A stretch of DNA of 64,000 bases from G963662905 sp965230045. GTDB lineage: Bacteria; Bacteroidota; Bacteroidia; Bacteroidales; WRLA01. The stretch covers positions 62,001 through 126,000 of the forward strand of contig OZ245940.1 of assembly GCA_965230045.1 (NCBI GenBank). The letters run 5' to 3'. Shown here piece by piece: positions 1-9,595 of the stretch (positions within the stretch are counted from its first letter, which is position 1; each line of letters starts with the position of its first letter). The notes beneath the pieces are model-generated. The model made no database searches. It worked only from the letters and a program-made list of their open reading frames with translations, and was not told the DNA's origin. Position numbers and translations under genes: made by a program.

Positions 1-81
1 ATCGATACGTTTCTGGCCGCCACCGAGTTTCGCTTCTTCACGGAGCTCAATAAGCTGTTTGATTTTTTCCTGACTGCTCAT
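1..81 (-). CDS. acyl-CoA carboxylase, carboxyltransferase subunit (5' end only)
   Basis: Only the first 27 codons are in the window, reading leftwards off the edge from an ATG at 81. The peptide begins MSSQEKIKQLIELREEAKLG and continues GGGQKRID, the typical N-terminus of the biotin-dependent propionyl-/methylmalonyl-CoA carboxyltransferase (PccB/MmdA) family, which moves carboxyl groups between carboxybiotin and propionyl-CoA. It follows methylmalonyl-CoA epimerase on the same strand with a 67-bp gap, the usual Bacteroidota order for the methylmalonyl-CoA to propionyl-CoA branch. Which member of the family it is (decarboxylase alpha subunit or carboxylase beta subunit) cannot be told from this fragment. 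Confidence 0.75.
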   Translation of the reverse strand, partial: MSSQEKIKQLIELREEAKLGGGQKRID

Positions 82-148
82 GAATTTTAATACATTTTGC
101 CGTTGACCGGCTAATTAAATTATAGGTTGTTTAAATCCGTTATTTGCG

Positions 149-553
149 CTATTCTTTGCCACAAAATTCTGTAAGTACTCCATGTGTGGATTTCGGATGG
201 AGAAAACCAATCCTCAGTCCTTCTGCACCATTGCGCGGCTCTTTATCAATCAGGCGCACACCTTTTTCTTCTGCTTCTTTTAAGGCTTCACCAACATTCG
301 GCATAGCAAATGCAACGTGGTGCATCCCCGGCCCTTTTTTCTCAACAAATTTGCCAATAGGGCCTTCCGGATCAGTCGATTCCAAAAGTTCTATTTTCGT
401 TTGGCCTACCATAAAAAAGGCCGTCTTCACTTTTTGATCTTTTACTTCCTCAATTTCATAGCAGGACAGCCCCAATACTCCTTCGTAGTATTTTATGGCT
501 TCATCAAGATTATTTACTGCTATACCAATGTGTTCAATATGAGTAGGTTTCAT
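149..553 (-). CDS. mce: methylmalonyl-CoA epimerase
   Basis: 134-residue single-domain glyoxalase/VOC fold protein, the full length for this family. It interconverts (2R)- and (2S)-methylmalonyl-CoA, linking methylmalonyl-CoA mutase to propionyl-CoA carboxylase/decarboxylase. Two beta-alpha-beta-beta modules are visible: the first starts IEHIGIAVNNLDEAI with His8 as a metal ligand, the second is GMHHVAFAM around residues 76-84, and Glu129 in LTEF is the expected last metal ligand. The carboxyltransferase gene downstream on the same strand supports the assignment. A TAnnTTTG-like box on the minus strand at 604-611 could be its promoter, but no convincing -33 TTG accompanies it. Confidence 0.93.
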   Translation of the reverse strand: MKPTHIEHIGIAVNNLDEAIKYYEGVLGLSCYEIEEVKDQKVKTAFFMVGQTKIELLESTDPEGPIGKFVEKKGPGMHHVAFAMPNVGEALKEAEEKGVRLIDKEPRNGAEGLRIGFLHPKSTHGVLTEFCGKE

Positions 554-939
554 AGGAAATTATAATTTTATTTGTTTGCTGATAAACAATGTTAATTGAT
601 TCACAAAATTAATTCAAAAAATAGTAAAGCGCGAATTTTAAAAGCTCTTTAAAATGAGCGCCCCGAATTAACGGCAAAAAGGCATATAACATATTATATA
701 CTGAAATACAGATTGTTAAAATCAATTTTTCACTTTTGCAAAGCACATATTATAAAACAAATCAGTATTTATCTAAAATTTAGAATTAATCTGTATTAAT
801 CTTCTAATTAGGGCTTTATAAAATTTTGGAAACAAAATAATAATACGATACAGTAATAAATAACTTTTGTGCTTAATAAACTGATCACATTAATTTTATG
901 GGCAATTTGAATGAAAATCCATGAAAAAAAATACAAAGA

Positions 940-972
940 TTGGCAAGCATACTATTATAAAACTTACTTTTG
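940..972 (+). promoter_or_regulatory. Bacteroidota-type promoter of the SpoIIE-like gene
   Basis: TTG at 940-942 and TACTTTTG at 965-972 match the -33/-7 consensus TTG and TAnnTTTG, spaced 22 bp (slightly long). The start codon at 993 would follow a leader of about 14 nt. The rest of the 554-992 gap is AT-rich and I see no gene in it. Confidence 0.55.
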
Positions 973-992
973 TAAACAGAGCTTAAGAGCCC

Positions 993-3248
993 ATGAAAAA
1001 ATTTATTGCCATAATCTGTTCGCTGCTGTGTGTTTTATTTTTGGATATCCACGCTCAGGATATCGATAGCATGATATTATCGAACAATACACTTGAAGAT
1101 GACAGCCTCCGCATAGAAAATTTCCTGAATATCGCTAAAGTACTCAGGAGGCAAAAGCCCGATTCGGCAATTAGCTTTTATAAAAAGGCCATAGAGCTCA
1201 GCAAGGCCAAAGGGTTTCATACAATAACATGCAATACATACGAAAAAATTGCCCTTTTAGAATATAGCCGTGGGAAATTTGACAAGGCTTCTGAAATGAG
1301 CAAGGCAATCATTGCATATGCCGAAAAAAGCAAAAACAGCAAAAAATGCCTGCGCGGCTATAATCTCTTAAATTTTTTCCTGATACGGCTAAATCAAATG
1401 GAAGAGTCATTAATTGTTGCCAATAAAGCCATTCACCTGGCCGACAGCGTAGGCGACTCTTCACTTACAGGGAGCTTTTATAACCGATCAGGCGCTGCCT
1501 ACGAAGCTTTGGCCAATTATCCTCAGGCCCTTTACGCCTATCAGCAATCTCAAAAAATTGCCGACGCACGAAAAGACAGCAATTTATTGGCCAGCACTTT
1601 AAATAATATTGGAAACATAATGGAAACCCTGGGACAAATCGATAAACAACTCCAGTATTATGAACAGGCACTTGAAATCCGAAAGCTCCAAAATGATCCC
1701 GGAAAAATCGCTGCACTTCTCGAAAATATTGGCGTTGCCCATCTAAGCCTGAAACAATATAATGTTGCCCTGGACTATTTTAACCGCACGCTCACAACAC
1801 GAAAAGAACTGAATGACCAGGCAGGCCAAAGCCAAACATACATCAATATCGGCAACGCCCACGAAGGCTTGAACAACCTGAACCAGGCACTCGAAAACTA
1901 CAATCGGGCCTTGCGCAATCTCGATGGAAATGAAGACGTTAAAGCGAAATGCCTGGCAAATATTTCGGACATCTACTACAAAAAAGGTTCGTTTGTGAAA
2001 GCAGAAAAATATGCACAGCAAAGCCTTGCCATTGCCGATAAATTAAATGACAAGGAATTGCAGCGACAGACCTACAAATATCTCGTAAAAATCTACGACA
2101 CAACCAGTCAATATAAAAAGGCGCTCAATTATTATCGTTTATACTCACAGGTAAAAGACAGTATTTCCGGAATTGAAATCAGCAAACAGCTTCAGGAGCT
2201 GGAAACCAAATATCAATCCGAAAAAAAAGCACAGGAGAACGCCCTTTTAAACGCCCGTGTTACTACACAAAACCTTCGCTTAAAACAGCAGGAACTCCAA
2301 CAATACGGATTGATAAGCGGTATTTTACTGATGTTGCTTATTGCGCTGGTGGTTTGGCGAAATTATCGTCAGAAAAAACGCGCCAACGAACTACTGGCCC
2401 AACAGAAACAGGAAATTGAAAACAAAAACCTCGATCTGGAAACGGCCAACCATGAAATCACTGCCCAAAAGAACATCATCGAGGAAAAGAATGTGAAAAT
2501 CATTGACAGTATCCGCTATGCGCGCCGGATACAGGAAACTATTCTTCCGCCTCAAAGCATGATCAACCGTTTGCTGCCCGATTCATTTGTCCTCTATCGA
2601 CCAAAAGATATTGTCAGCGGTGATTTTTACTGGCTCACCGAAACCGACGACAATAAAGTTCTGGTATCTGCCATTGACTGTACAGGCCATGGTGTGCCGG
2701 GCGCTTTTGTATCCATCGTTGGCCATAACAGCATCAACCGTGTTGTGAAAGAATTTGACATTACGCAGCCCGCCGCCGTACTCGATAAACTTAATGAGCT
2801 GGTTGTAAAAAGCTTCAGCAAGCAACAGGAGCATGAAGTAAAAGACGGAATGGACATGGCACTGTGCATGCTCGACCAGGAAAACATGATCCTGGAATAT
2901 GCCGGCGCAAATAATCCCCTGTACCTGGTACGCAATGGCGAGCTCAGCATAACCAAAGCCGACAAACAGCCCATCGGCGCCTACGAAAACAGAAAAGCAT
3001 TTACAAACCACCGCTTTGAATTACAAAAAGGCGATGTAATTTATATTTTTTCCGATGGCTATATCGATCAGTTTGGTGGCCCCAGAGGCAAAAAATTTAT
3101 GTCGCGCCGCTTCCGCGAAATGTTGCTCCAAATCCATAATCTTCCGCCAATGGAGCAAAAAGAATTCCTGAACAAAACCATTGTGGAATGGATGGACAAG
3201 GAAGAACAAATTGATGATATACTCGTAATTGGTATCCGGATTTCATAA
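993..3248 (+). CDS. TPR-repeat membrane protein with SpoIIE-type PP2C phosphatase domain
   Basis: 751 residues. A signal peptide (about 1-21, ending HAQD) is followed by a long run of tetratricopeptide repeats (about 50-400), one membrane span (about 439-458, GISGILLMLLIALVV-like), a coiled-coil linker rich in Gln, Glu and Lys (460-505), and a cytoplasmic SpoIIE/PP2C serine phosphatase domain (about 520-750). Metal-binding phosphatase motifs are visible: SGDFYW near 541, DCTGHGVPGAF near 561 and SDGYIDQFGG near 686. The layout is that of a periplasmic TPR sensor that controls an intracellular Ser/Thr phosphatase, probably acting on an anti-sigma-factor antagonist; the partner is not in the window. 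Its stop codon lies inside the left direct repeat of a MITE-like element. Confidence 0.88.
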   Translation: MKKFIAIICSLLCVLFLDIHAQDIDSMILSNNTLEDDSLRIENFLNIAKVLRRQKPDSAISFYKKAIELSKAKGFHTITCNTYEKIALLEYSRGKFDKASEMSKAIIAYAEKSKNSKKCLRGYNLLNFFLIRLNQMEESLIVANKAIHLADSVGDSSLTGSFYNRSGAAYEALANYPQALYAYQQSQKIADARKDSNLLASTLNNIGNIMETLGQIDKQLQYYEQALEIRKLQNDPGKIAALLENIGVAHLSLKQYNVALDYFNRTLTTRKELNDQAGQSQTYINIGNAHEGLNNLNQALENYNRALRNLDGNEDVKAKCLANISDIYYKKGSFVKAEKYAQQSLAIADKLNDKELQRQTYKYLVKIYDTTSQYKKALNYYRLYSQVKDSISGIEISKQLQELETKYQSEKKAQENALLNARVTTQNLRLKQQELQQYGLISGILLMLLIALVVWRNYRQKKRANELLAQQKQEIENKNLDLETANHEITAQKNIIEEKNVKIIDSIRYARRIQETILPPQSMINRLLPDSFVLYRPKDIVSGDFYWLTETDDNKVLVSAIDCTGHGVPGAFVSIVGHNSINRVVKEFDITQPAAVLDKLNELVVKSFSKQQEHEVKDGMDMALCMLDQENMILEYAGANNPLYLVRNGELSITKADKQPIGAYENRKAFTNHRFELQKGDVIYIFSDGYIDQFGGPRGKKFMSRRFREMLLQIHNLPPMEQKEFLNKTIVEWMDKEEQIDDILVIGIRIS

Positions 3249-3252
3249 TTTT

Positions 3253-3581
3253 GGTTCTACACGGAATTTCGTGGAAAGAAATTAGAATGCTATTTCAAAC
3301 AGATTCCTCCAAAGTTTTCCTCATACTTCGGAAACTTTGTCGGAATGACACATTTTTATGGAGTCAGGAGGCAAATGCGGCTTGGTCACTGAGCGGAGTC
3401 GAAGTGCGCCGCATTTGCCTTAAACGCCTAATAAACAGCGTCATTCCGACCGGAACAAAGCCAAACGAAGTGATTAAGGCTTTGTGAAGGGAGGAATCTG
3501 TTAGGGATCAATGGTTTATTAATAAATATCTGCATATTATTTTCAAACATTATTGTTACCCACGAAAATCTTAGTAGAACC
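3253..3581. mobile_element. MITE-like nested palindromic element 1
   Basis: 329 bp with no credible gene. Terminal inverted repeats of 22 bp (3253-3274 and 3560-3581, both starting GGTTCTAC from their outer end and ending TTTCGTGG; mismatches only in the middle) are flanked by an 8-bp direct repeat ATAATTTT (3245-3252 and 3582-3589). Inside are three further perfect nested inverted repeats: 3299-3310 with 3490-3501 (12 bp), 3339-3349 with 3440-3450 (11 bp) and 3369-3381 with 3408-3420 (13 bp). The architecture is that of a non-autonomous transposable element with target-site duplication. No transposase is in the window. Confidence 0.7.
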
Positions 3582-3593
3582 ATAATTTTTTTT

Positions 3594-3872
3594 AGAGGTC
3601 AGTATGTAGGTGCATATTAGTTTTGGCAAATCATAAAAACGATAATGATTTGCTATTGAGTAACATAGATTTATCTGCCGAAGCTTCGGCATCGAAATGA
3701 CCTTTTGCTGTGTTCAAGTGGCAAAGGCGGCGAGGACACAATAAAAAATATAAAATGAGTCCTCGCCGCCTTTGCCCAAACAATTAATAAACAGTCATTT
3801 CGACGACCAGCGGGAGGAGAAATCTATTTATTCACGAGCATAAATCATTCTATGTACTTATCTACTGACCTC
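3594..3872. mobile_element. MITE-like nested palindromic element 2
   Basis: 279 bp, non-coding. The ends are inverted repeats AGAGGTCAGTA (3594-3604 and 3862-3872), flanked directly by an 11-bp direct repeat TAATTTTTTTT (3583-3593 and 3873-3883). Internal inverted repeats: 3665-3672 with 3820-3827 (8 bp), 3693-3701 with 3794-3802 (9 bp) and a perfect 18-bp pair 3720-3737 with 3759-3776. The core stem resembles that of element 1 (both contain GGCAAA followed by GCGGC), so the two look like relatives with different ends. It sits in the right-hand direct repeat of element 1. Confidence 0.7.
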
Positions 3873-3921
3873 TAATTTTTTTTCATTTCCTATTTTCCCG
3901 GCTTCTTAAGCAGAAAGCATT

Positions 3922-3929
3922 TATTTTTG
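3922..3929 (+). promoter_or_regulatory. -7 box upstream of mrdA
   Basis: TATTTTTG fits the Bacteroidota -7 consensus TAnnTTTG and lies 29 bp before the mrdA start. No TTG is found 18-22 bp upstream. It lies just outside MITE-like element 2, so the element does not interrupt it but may have replaced the upstream half. Confidence 0.4.
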
Positions 3930-3958
3930 CATCGCCAATGATTCAATAAAGTTAATCC

Positions 3959-5776
3959 ATGCGGAAACATCAACAGTATTCTTCACGTAAATTTGTCCTG
4001 ATTGCCATCCTGACGGTTACTGCATTGATTTATTTGAGCAAACTTGCTTATATTCAAATCATTGAGGACAAATACAAAATGCTTTCCTACAGTAATGTAC
4101 GGCGCACGGTAACTTTATATCCTTCACGTGGCCTGATCTTCGACCGAAACAACAAGCTTTTGGTTTCCAATGATGTGGCATATGATTTAATGGTAATTCC
4201 AAAGCAGGTCAAAAAAATTGACACCCTGCGTTTTTGCCGGCTTGTTGGGATCAGCCCTGATGATTTCATTGACAAACTCACCAAGGCCCAACAATATTCA
4301 CGTTATAAGTCATCAGTTTTTGAAGCCCAGATCAGCAAGGAGACTTATGGCTATCTTCAGGAAAAACTTTTTGAATTTCCCGGCTTTTTTGTGCAGGCAC
4401 GTGCCATACGCAAATACGATCAGGATGTTGCGGCCCATGTTTTGGGATATGTCAGCGAAGTGAACCGGCGCGACCTGGAACAAGACGAATATTATAAATC
4501 GGGCGACTATATCGGAAAAACCGGTTTGGAAAAATTTTATGAGAAAGAACTTCGCGGAGAAAAAGGCAAAGCCATAAAAGTTGTAGATGTTTTTAACCGT
4601 GAAAAAGGCAGTTTTGAAAGCGGCAAATACGACGAAGAGCCCATTGCCGGAAAAAACATTTATACAAGCATAGACAGGGACTTGCAGGAGTTTGGCGAAG
4701 AATTGATGAAAAACAAGCGCGGCAGCATTGTGGCCATAGAGCCTGCAACAGGCGAAATACTGGCATTGGTCTCTTCTCCTGCTTTTGACCCAAACCTCCT
4801 GATTGGCCGCGAAAGGGGCAAAAACTTTGCGCAACTGAGCCGGGACACGCTCAAGCCTTTATTTAACCGCACGGTTTCAGCACGTTATCCTCCCGGCTCC
4901 ACTTTTAAAATGATGAATGCACTTATCGGTTTGCAGGAAGGTACTTTGGATGAACATATGCAATACAGCTGCCAGGGGCCTGAATCATCGCCAATCCGCT
5001 GTACGCATTACCATACTTCACCGCTTAATGTGCGGCAGTCGATCGAAATAAGCTGCAACCCATTTTACTGGAATGTATTCCGCAGCATCCTCGAAAACCC
5101 GAAATACAATAACATTTATGAATCGTACAATAAATGGCGCGACTACGTGCTCAGTTTTGGCCTGGATGCCCCTTTTGATACAGACATTCTCAGCCAGCGC
5201 AAAGCCAGCGTGCCCGCTACGGATTATTTCGACCGTTATTACCGAAAAAACCACTGGAAAGCAATAACGGTACGCTCGCTGTCGATCGGCCAGGGAGAAA
5301 TTGAACTCTCGCCCCTGCAGTTGGCCAATTATACCGCAGCTATTGCCAACCGCGGCTATTTCTACGAGCCACATCTTGCACGTGCCATTGGTGAAAATAA
5401 CGATAAAAGCCTGAAGGAAACAAAAAAACGCATCACAAAAATAGATCCCAAAAACTTTGAAATCATAATTGACGGAATGGAAAACGTTTTCCTCGGAGAA
5501 GAAGGGACCGCGCGCTGGTACCAAACCGACAGCCTTTCCATTTGTGGCAAAACCGGCACGGCAGAGAACCCTCACGGTAAAGATCACAGTGTTTTTATTG
5601 CCTTTGCACCCAGGGAAAGTCCAAAAATTGCTGTAGCCGTTGTTATTGAAAACGGTGGGTTTGGATCAACCTGGGCCGCGCCTATTGCCACTTTGATGGT
5701 AGAAAAATACTTGCGGGGAGAAACAACGGACAGCTGGTTCAAGGAAAAAATGCTTAACGAACACCCAATTGACTAA
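3959..5776 (+). CDS. mrdA: penicillin-binding protein 2 (elongasome transpeptidase)
   Basis: 605 residues, normal for class B PBP2. One membrane anchor (about 11-30), then a PBP dimerisation domain and a C-terminal transpeptidase domain. The three active-site motifs are intact: STFK at 314-317 (nucleophile Ser314), SCN at about 365-367 and KTGT at 531-534. It crosslinks peptidoglycan during side-wall growth, in the inner membrane with its catalytic domain in the periplasm. It is translationally coupled to rodA: its TAA and the rodA ATG share one base. Bacteroidota usually place it after mreB, mreC and mreD; here it is separated from both mreD and mreC. Confidence 0.95.
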   Translation: MRKHQQYSSRKFVLIAILTVTALIYLSKLAYIQIIEDKYKMLSYSNVRRTVTLYPSRGLIFDRNNKLLVSNDVAYDLMVIPKQVKKIDTLRFCRLVGISPDDFIDKLTKAQQYSRYKSSVFEAQISKETYGYLQEKLFEFPGFFVQARAIRKYDQDVAAHVLGYVSEVNRRDLEQDEYYKSGDYIGKTGLEKFYEKELRGEKGKAIKVVDVFNREKGSFESGKYDEEPIAGKNIYTSIDRDLQEFGEELMKNKRGSIVAIEPATGEILALVSSPAFDPNLLIGRERGKNFAQLSRDTLKPLFNRTVSARYPPGSTFKMMNALIGLQEGTLDEHMQYSCQGPESSPIRCTHYHTSPLNVRQSIEISCNPFYWNVFRSILENPKYNNIYESYNKWRDYVLSFGLDAPFDTDILSQRKASVPATDYFDRYYRKNHWKAITVRSLSIGQGEIELSPLQLANYTAAIANRGYFYEPHLARAIGENNDKSLKETKKRITKIDPKNFEIIIDGMENVFLGEEGTARWYQTDSLSICGKTGTAENPHGKDHSVFIAFAPRESPKIAVAVVIENGGFGSTWAAPIATLMVEKYLRGETTDSWFKEKMLNEHPID

Positions 5777-7035
5777 TGAGAGAACGGCGGCACATATTTC
5801 AAAATATTGACTGGGTCTTGGTTTTATTGTACCTGCTGCTTGTTTTTGCAGGCTGGATTAATATTTATGCCGCTGTTTACAATCAGGAACACCAAAGCAT
5901 TCTCGATATCAGCCAGAATTACGGCAAGCAACTCATATGGATCGGGACGTCCGTATTCCTCGGTTTGGTCATCCTTTTTATCGACAGTAAATTTTATCAT
6001 GCTTTCTCCTACCCTATTTATTTTCTGGTGCTATTATCGTTGGTCGCTGTCTTGCTGGTCGGCAAAAAAGTAGCCGGTGCAACAAGCTGGTTTGCAATAG
6101 GCTCTTTCAGTATTCAACCTTCAGAATTTGCCAAGATGGCCACAGCTTTGGCTTTGGCGCACTTTCTCAGCGGAATGGATGTTAATTTAAAGAAATTACG
6201 CACAAAAATGATCAGCGGAATCATTATCGGGCTGCCGGCTGTGCTTATCCTGCTGCAAAACGACACCGGTTCGGCACTGGTTTATTTCTCGCTCATATTG
6301 GTGCTCTATCGCGAAGGCATGTCGGGCGATATACTGATCATAGGCTTCATCACGGCGGTGCTTTTTGTACTGACGCTGCTTATCGACCAATATATTGTTT
6401 TGGGTATTTATGCTGCCGGGATTATTGCTTTTGCGGTATTTTTAAAACGCAGCAAACGAAACTACCTGATCCTTGCAGCCCTTTTAATTGCTGGCGCCGG
6501 GCTTATTTTCAGTGTTCATTATGCCTTTAACAACATTTTGGAAGAACATCAAAAAACACGCATCAACGTACTTTTAGGCAAAGAAAAAGACATTCACGGC
6601 GCCGGTTACAATGTGCACCAATCCCTTATTGCAATTGGTTCGGGTGGGTTCAGCGGCAAAGGCTTCCTTCAGGGAACACAAACCAAATATGATTTTGTTC
6701 CGGAACAAAGCACAGATTTTATTTTCTGCACAGTAGGCGAAGAATGGGGCTTTCTGGGCACAGCCACTACCATCATTCTATTTTGCGCATTGCTGTTTCG
6801 GATTGTTTACGTAGCCGAACGCCAGCGCTCGCATTTCAGCCGAATATATGGATATGCTGTTTTCAGTATTTTATTTTTTCATTTTGCCATAAATATCGGC
6901 ATGACCATTGGCCTGGTTCCTGTGATTGGGATTCCCCTGCCCTTTTTCAGTTATGGCGGCAGCTCGCTATGGGGTTTCACAGTTCTGCTTTTTGTGTTTA
7001 TCCGGATGGATGCCAGCAGGCTTCAATTATTATAA
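5776..7035 (+). CDS. rodA: rod shape-determining protein RodA (SEDS glycosyltransferase)
   Basis: 419 residues with about ten membrane spans. SEDS family hallmarks are visible: the stretch ATSWFAIGSFSIQPSEFAK, the loop QNDTGSALVYFSL, the segment GAGYNVHQSLIAIGSGGFSG with KGFLQGTQTKYDFVPEQSTDFIF, and the C-terminal GIPLPFFSYGGSS. RodA polymerises lipid II into glycan strands together with PBP2, whose gene overlaps it by one base, so the two are a complex-forming pair made from one transcript. Nothing appears altered. Confidence 0.96.
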   Translation: MRERRHIFQNIDWVLVLLYLLLVFAGWINIYAAVYNQEHQSILDISQNYGKQLIWIGTSVFLGLVILFIDSKFYHAFSYPIYFLVLLSLVAVLLVGKKVAGATSWFAIGSFSIQPSEFAKMATALALAHFLSGMDVNLKKLRTKMISGIIIGLPAVLILLQNDTGSALVYFSLILVLYREGMSGDILIIGFITAVLFVLTLLIDQYIVLGIYAAGIIAFAVFLKRSKRNYLILAALLIAGAGLIFSVHYAFNNILEEHQKTRINVLLGKEKDIHGAGYNVHQSLIAIGSGGFSGKGFLQGTQTKYDFVPEQSTDFIFCTVGEEWGFLGTATTIILFCALLFRIVYVAERQRSHFSRIYGYAVFSILFFHFAINIGMTIGLVPVIGIPLPFFSYGGSSLWGFTVLLFVFIRMDASRLQLL

Positions 7036-7172
7036 TACAGCAAACTGTCCGTTAGTGTACGCCCTCTGTACCATATTATACACCCATCCGGCTTTGAACT
7101 TTATTTCAAACGATTGATTTCAGGCAGTTTATGTTTTGGCACAATTCATGAATTGAAGCAGAAAATTAAATT

Positions 7173-9593
7173 ATGCTTTTTGCCAATATAAAACACAGCC
7201 TGCGTCGTTTTAATAAAGGACGCACCTATGCTTTATTGAATATAGCAGGGCTCACTGCCGGAATTTCTGCAGCCCTGATGATTTTCCTATGGATTGCACA
7301 AGAAACAAGTTATGACAGGCAATGGCCCGGCGACCCTTTGATTTACCGCGTTTCGGAAGAAATAAACTACAACAACGGAAATCACGACCGTTTTGCGCTG
7401 AGCGGCTTTCCTCTGGCTCCATCATTGCAGGAGCACATCCCCACCATCGATGCGTATTGCCGCATTTCATATAGCGGAAACCCTGTTCTGGCTTGGTTGG
7501 ATGAAGAATCCTTTTCTGTAGATAACTTTCATTATGTTGATACTAATTTCCTGGAATTTTTTGAATATCCGGTTTTATACGGCAATCCGAAAACGGCATT
7601 AAACAAACCCGAAAAAGCCGTAATTGATAAAGAAACCGCATTACGCCTTTTTAAAAAGGAGAATGCCTTGGGCGAAAGCATGCGCATAGGCAGCAGAAAT
7701 TTCATTGTAAGTGCGGTTATCGACACAAAAGCCATCAATTCACACCTCGATCCCCACATCCTGATTCCAAACACCAATTACCCCAACGCCACGGTGGAAG
7801 CCTACAACCGCGACTGGACACGCATGGCGAACTACACCTACATTCGCTTTATGCAGCAACCCGATATGGAGCGGCTTCGTGAGCAAATGAAAGAATGGAA
7901 CCAAAAAGTAATCGAGGCGTGGATTGAAATGCATGAATTGACCTGGAGCCTCGATTTTTCGGTTCATCCCATTGATGATGTGCACTTCAGCACAAAATTT
8001 CAATACGATTTTGACGGCAACAGCAATGCCCGCCTGATTTATATCTTCGGTACAATAGCCTTTTTTATCCTGCTGCTGGCGTCCATTAATTACATTAACC
8101 TCAGCACGGCACGGGCAATGAAACGGGCGCGCGAAACCGGAATCAGGAAAGCGGTTGGTGCGAGCCGCAACAGCCTGATGTTTCTGTATATGTCGGAAGC
8201 AGTATTTACTACGCTTTTAGCCTTTATTTTTGCACTTGTCATTTCTGAGCTTCTTTTGCCCTTTTTTGGTCAAATCAGTGGAAGTGAAGAAATCCTGCTC
8301 AGCAGTTTCAGTGCCGCTCAATGGGTTTTGGCAATTGTATTTGCCATCCTTATCGGGATGTTAAGCGGTTTCTTTCCGGCAGTGGTGTTGTCGTCCTATA
8401 AAGCTGTGGACAGCTTGAAGGGCAGTAGTATGCCGGGCAGCAATGGTTCTTCTCAAAATTTACAGCTTGTGCTGCGCAAATCCCTTATTGTTTTTCAATT
8501 TTTTATCTCCACCAGCCTGATTTTCGGCACATTAGTAGTATATGCCCAGATGAACTTTATGAAAAACAGCGATACAGGATACGAGCGCGACCATGTTTTG
8601 GTTTTTAATATCCCCCGCGATACGCTGATTGACAAAAAACTGCCGGACATGCGCAGCCGTTTCCTGCAAAACCCCGGTGTTGAGCAGGTTTCTTTAACCC
8701 GCCATCTGCCGAGCAAAAAACCCGGGCGGCTGACCTTTTATATTGACCGCGACGGAAATTGGGAACAGCAAATGTTGAGCCTTTATACGGTTGACCATCA
8801 TTTTGCAGATTTATTAAAAATCCCTGTGGTAAAAGGGCGGTTTTTTGATGAAAAAAATAAAACCGACCGTGAAACCGCTGTTGTGTTAAATGAAGCTGCC
8901 GTTAAAATGCTGGGCTGGGAAGATGATCCGCTCGGTCACAGGCTGGCCAATGGCCTGGGCGTTGACGGCAAAGTAATCGGTGTGGTGAAAGACTTCCATT
9001 TTACAAGCCTGCACAACTCCATTGAACCCATGGCTTTGCAGCTCCTACCCGATCTTAAAAGCTATATACTACTGAAAATCAATGAAAAAAATCTTAAAAC
9101 AACCCTTAAAGATATTGAAAGCCAGTGGCAGGAATTTATTGGGAAATACCCTTCCGAATATTTTTTCCTTGACGAAGACCTGATGAATGGGTATCAAAAG
9201 GATGAGAAGCTTTTTGACTTGTTCTCTGCTTTTAGTATTCTGGGGCTGGCAATTTCTATTCTGGGATTGATTGGCCTGGTGGTTTATACTGCTGAACAAA
9301 AAACCCGCGAGATTGGCATAAGAAAAACGCTTGGAGCCAATATAAACCAGTTAATGTTCCATATTTCAAGCAGTTATTTTTATTGGTTGATCGGAGGGAT
9401 TCTTTTGAGTTGGCCTATATCGTGGTGGGCGATGGAGCAATGGTTGACTGATTTTGCCTACCGCATAGGCATCCATCCGGCTTTTTATCTACTATCGGGC
9501 CTGTTTAGTATTTTGCTTTCCATATTGTCGGTAGGAATAATTACTTACAAGGCTGCCCGAACCAATCCTGTGGATGCGCTTCGTTATGAATAG
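7173..9593 (+). CDS. ABC transporter permease, MacB/FtsX type
   Basis: 806 residues. N-terminal span (about 21-43) followed by a MacB-type periplasmic core domain (about 50-270), an FtsX permease domain with three spans (about 285-410), a second periplasmic domain and a second FtsX domain (about 690-800). The paired signatures ARAMKRARETGIRKAVGAS and EQKTREIGIRKTLGA are the cytoplasmic loops that contact the ATPase. Full-length double-FtsX permeases of this kind are common in Bacteroidota and usually act with a separate LolD-like ATPase, which is not adjacent here. The substrate is unknown. The 137-bp gap after rodA holds no clear promoter. Confidence 0.88.
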   Translation: MLFANIKHSLRRFNKGRTYALLNIAGLTAGISAALMIFLWIAQETSYDRQWPGDPLIYRVSEEINYNNGNHDRFALSGFPLAPSLQEHIPTIDAYCRISYSGNPVLAWLDEESFSVDNFHYVDTNFLEFFEYPVLYGNPKTALNKPEKAVIDKETALRLFKKENALGESMRIGSRNFIVSAVIDTKAINSHLDPHILIPNTNYPNATVEAYNRDWTRMANYTYIRFMQQPDMERLREQMKEWNQKVIEAWIEMHELTWSLDFSVHPIDDVHFSTKFQYDFDGNSNARLIYIFGTIAFFILLLASINYINLSTARAMKRARETGIRKAVGASRNSLMFLYMSEAVFTTLLAFIFALVISELLLPFFGQISGSEEILLSSFSAAQWVLAIVFAILIGMLSGFFPAVVLSSYKAVDSLKGSSMPGSNGSSQNLQLVLRKSLIVFQFFISTSLIFGTLVVYAQMNFMKNSDTGYERDHVLVFNIPRDTLIDKKLPDMRSRFLQNPGVEQVSLTRHLPSKKPGRLTFYIDRDGNWEQQMLSLYTVDHHFADLLKIPVVKGRFFDEKNKTDRETAVVLNEAAVKMLGWEDDPLGHRLANGLGVDGKVIGVVKDFHFTSLHNSIEPMALQLLPDLKSYILLKINEKNLKTTLKDIESQWQEFIGKYPSEYFFLDEDLMNGYQKDEKLFDLFSAFSILGLAISILGLIGLVVYTAEQKTREIGIRKTLGANINQLMFHISSSYFYWLIGGILLSWPISWWAMEQWLTDFAYRIGIHPAFYLLSGLFSILLSILSVGIITYKAARTNPVDALRYE

Positions 9594-9595
9594 AG

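Noticed and set aside
604..611. Minus-strand TAATTTTG as promoter of the epimerase gene
   Set aside because: Matches the -7 box but no -33 TTG at a sensible distance; left out of the feature list.
3251..3487. 78-codon open frame after the phosphatase gene
   Set aside because: It lies wholly in MITE-like element 1 and its translation follows the palindromes; no protein-like pattern.
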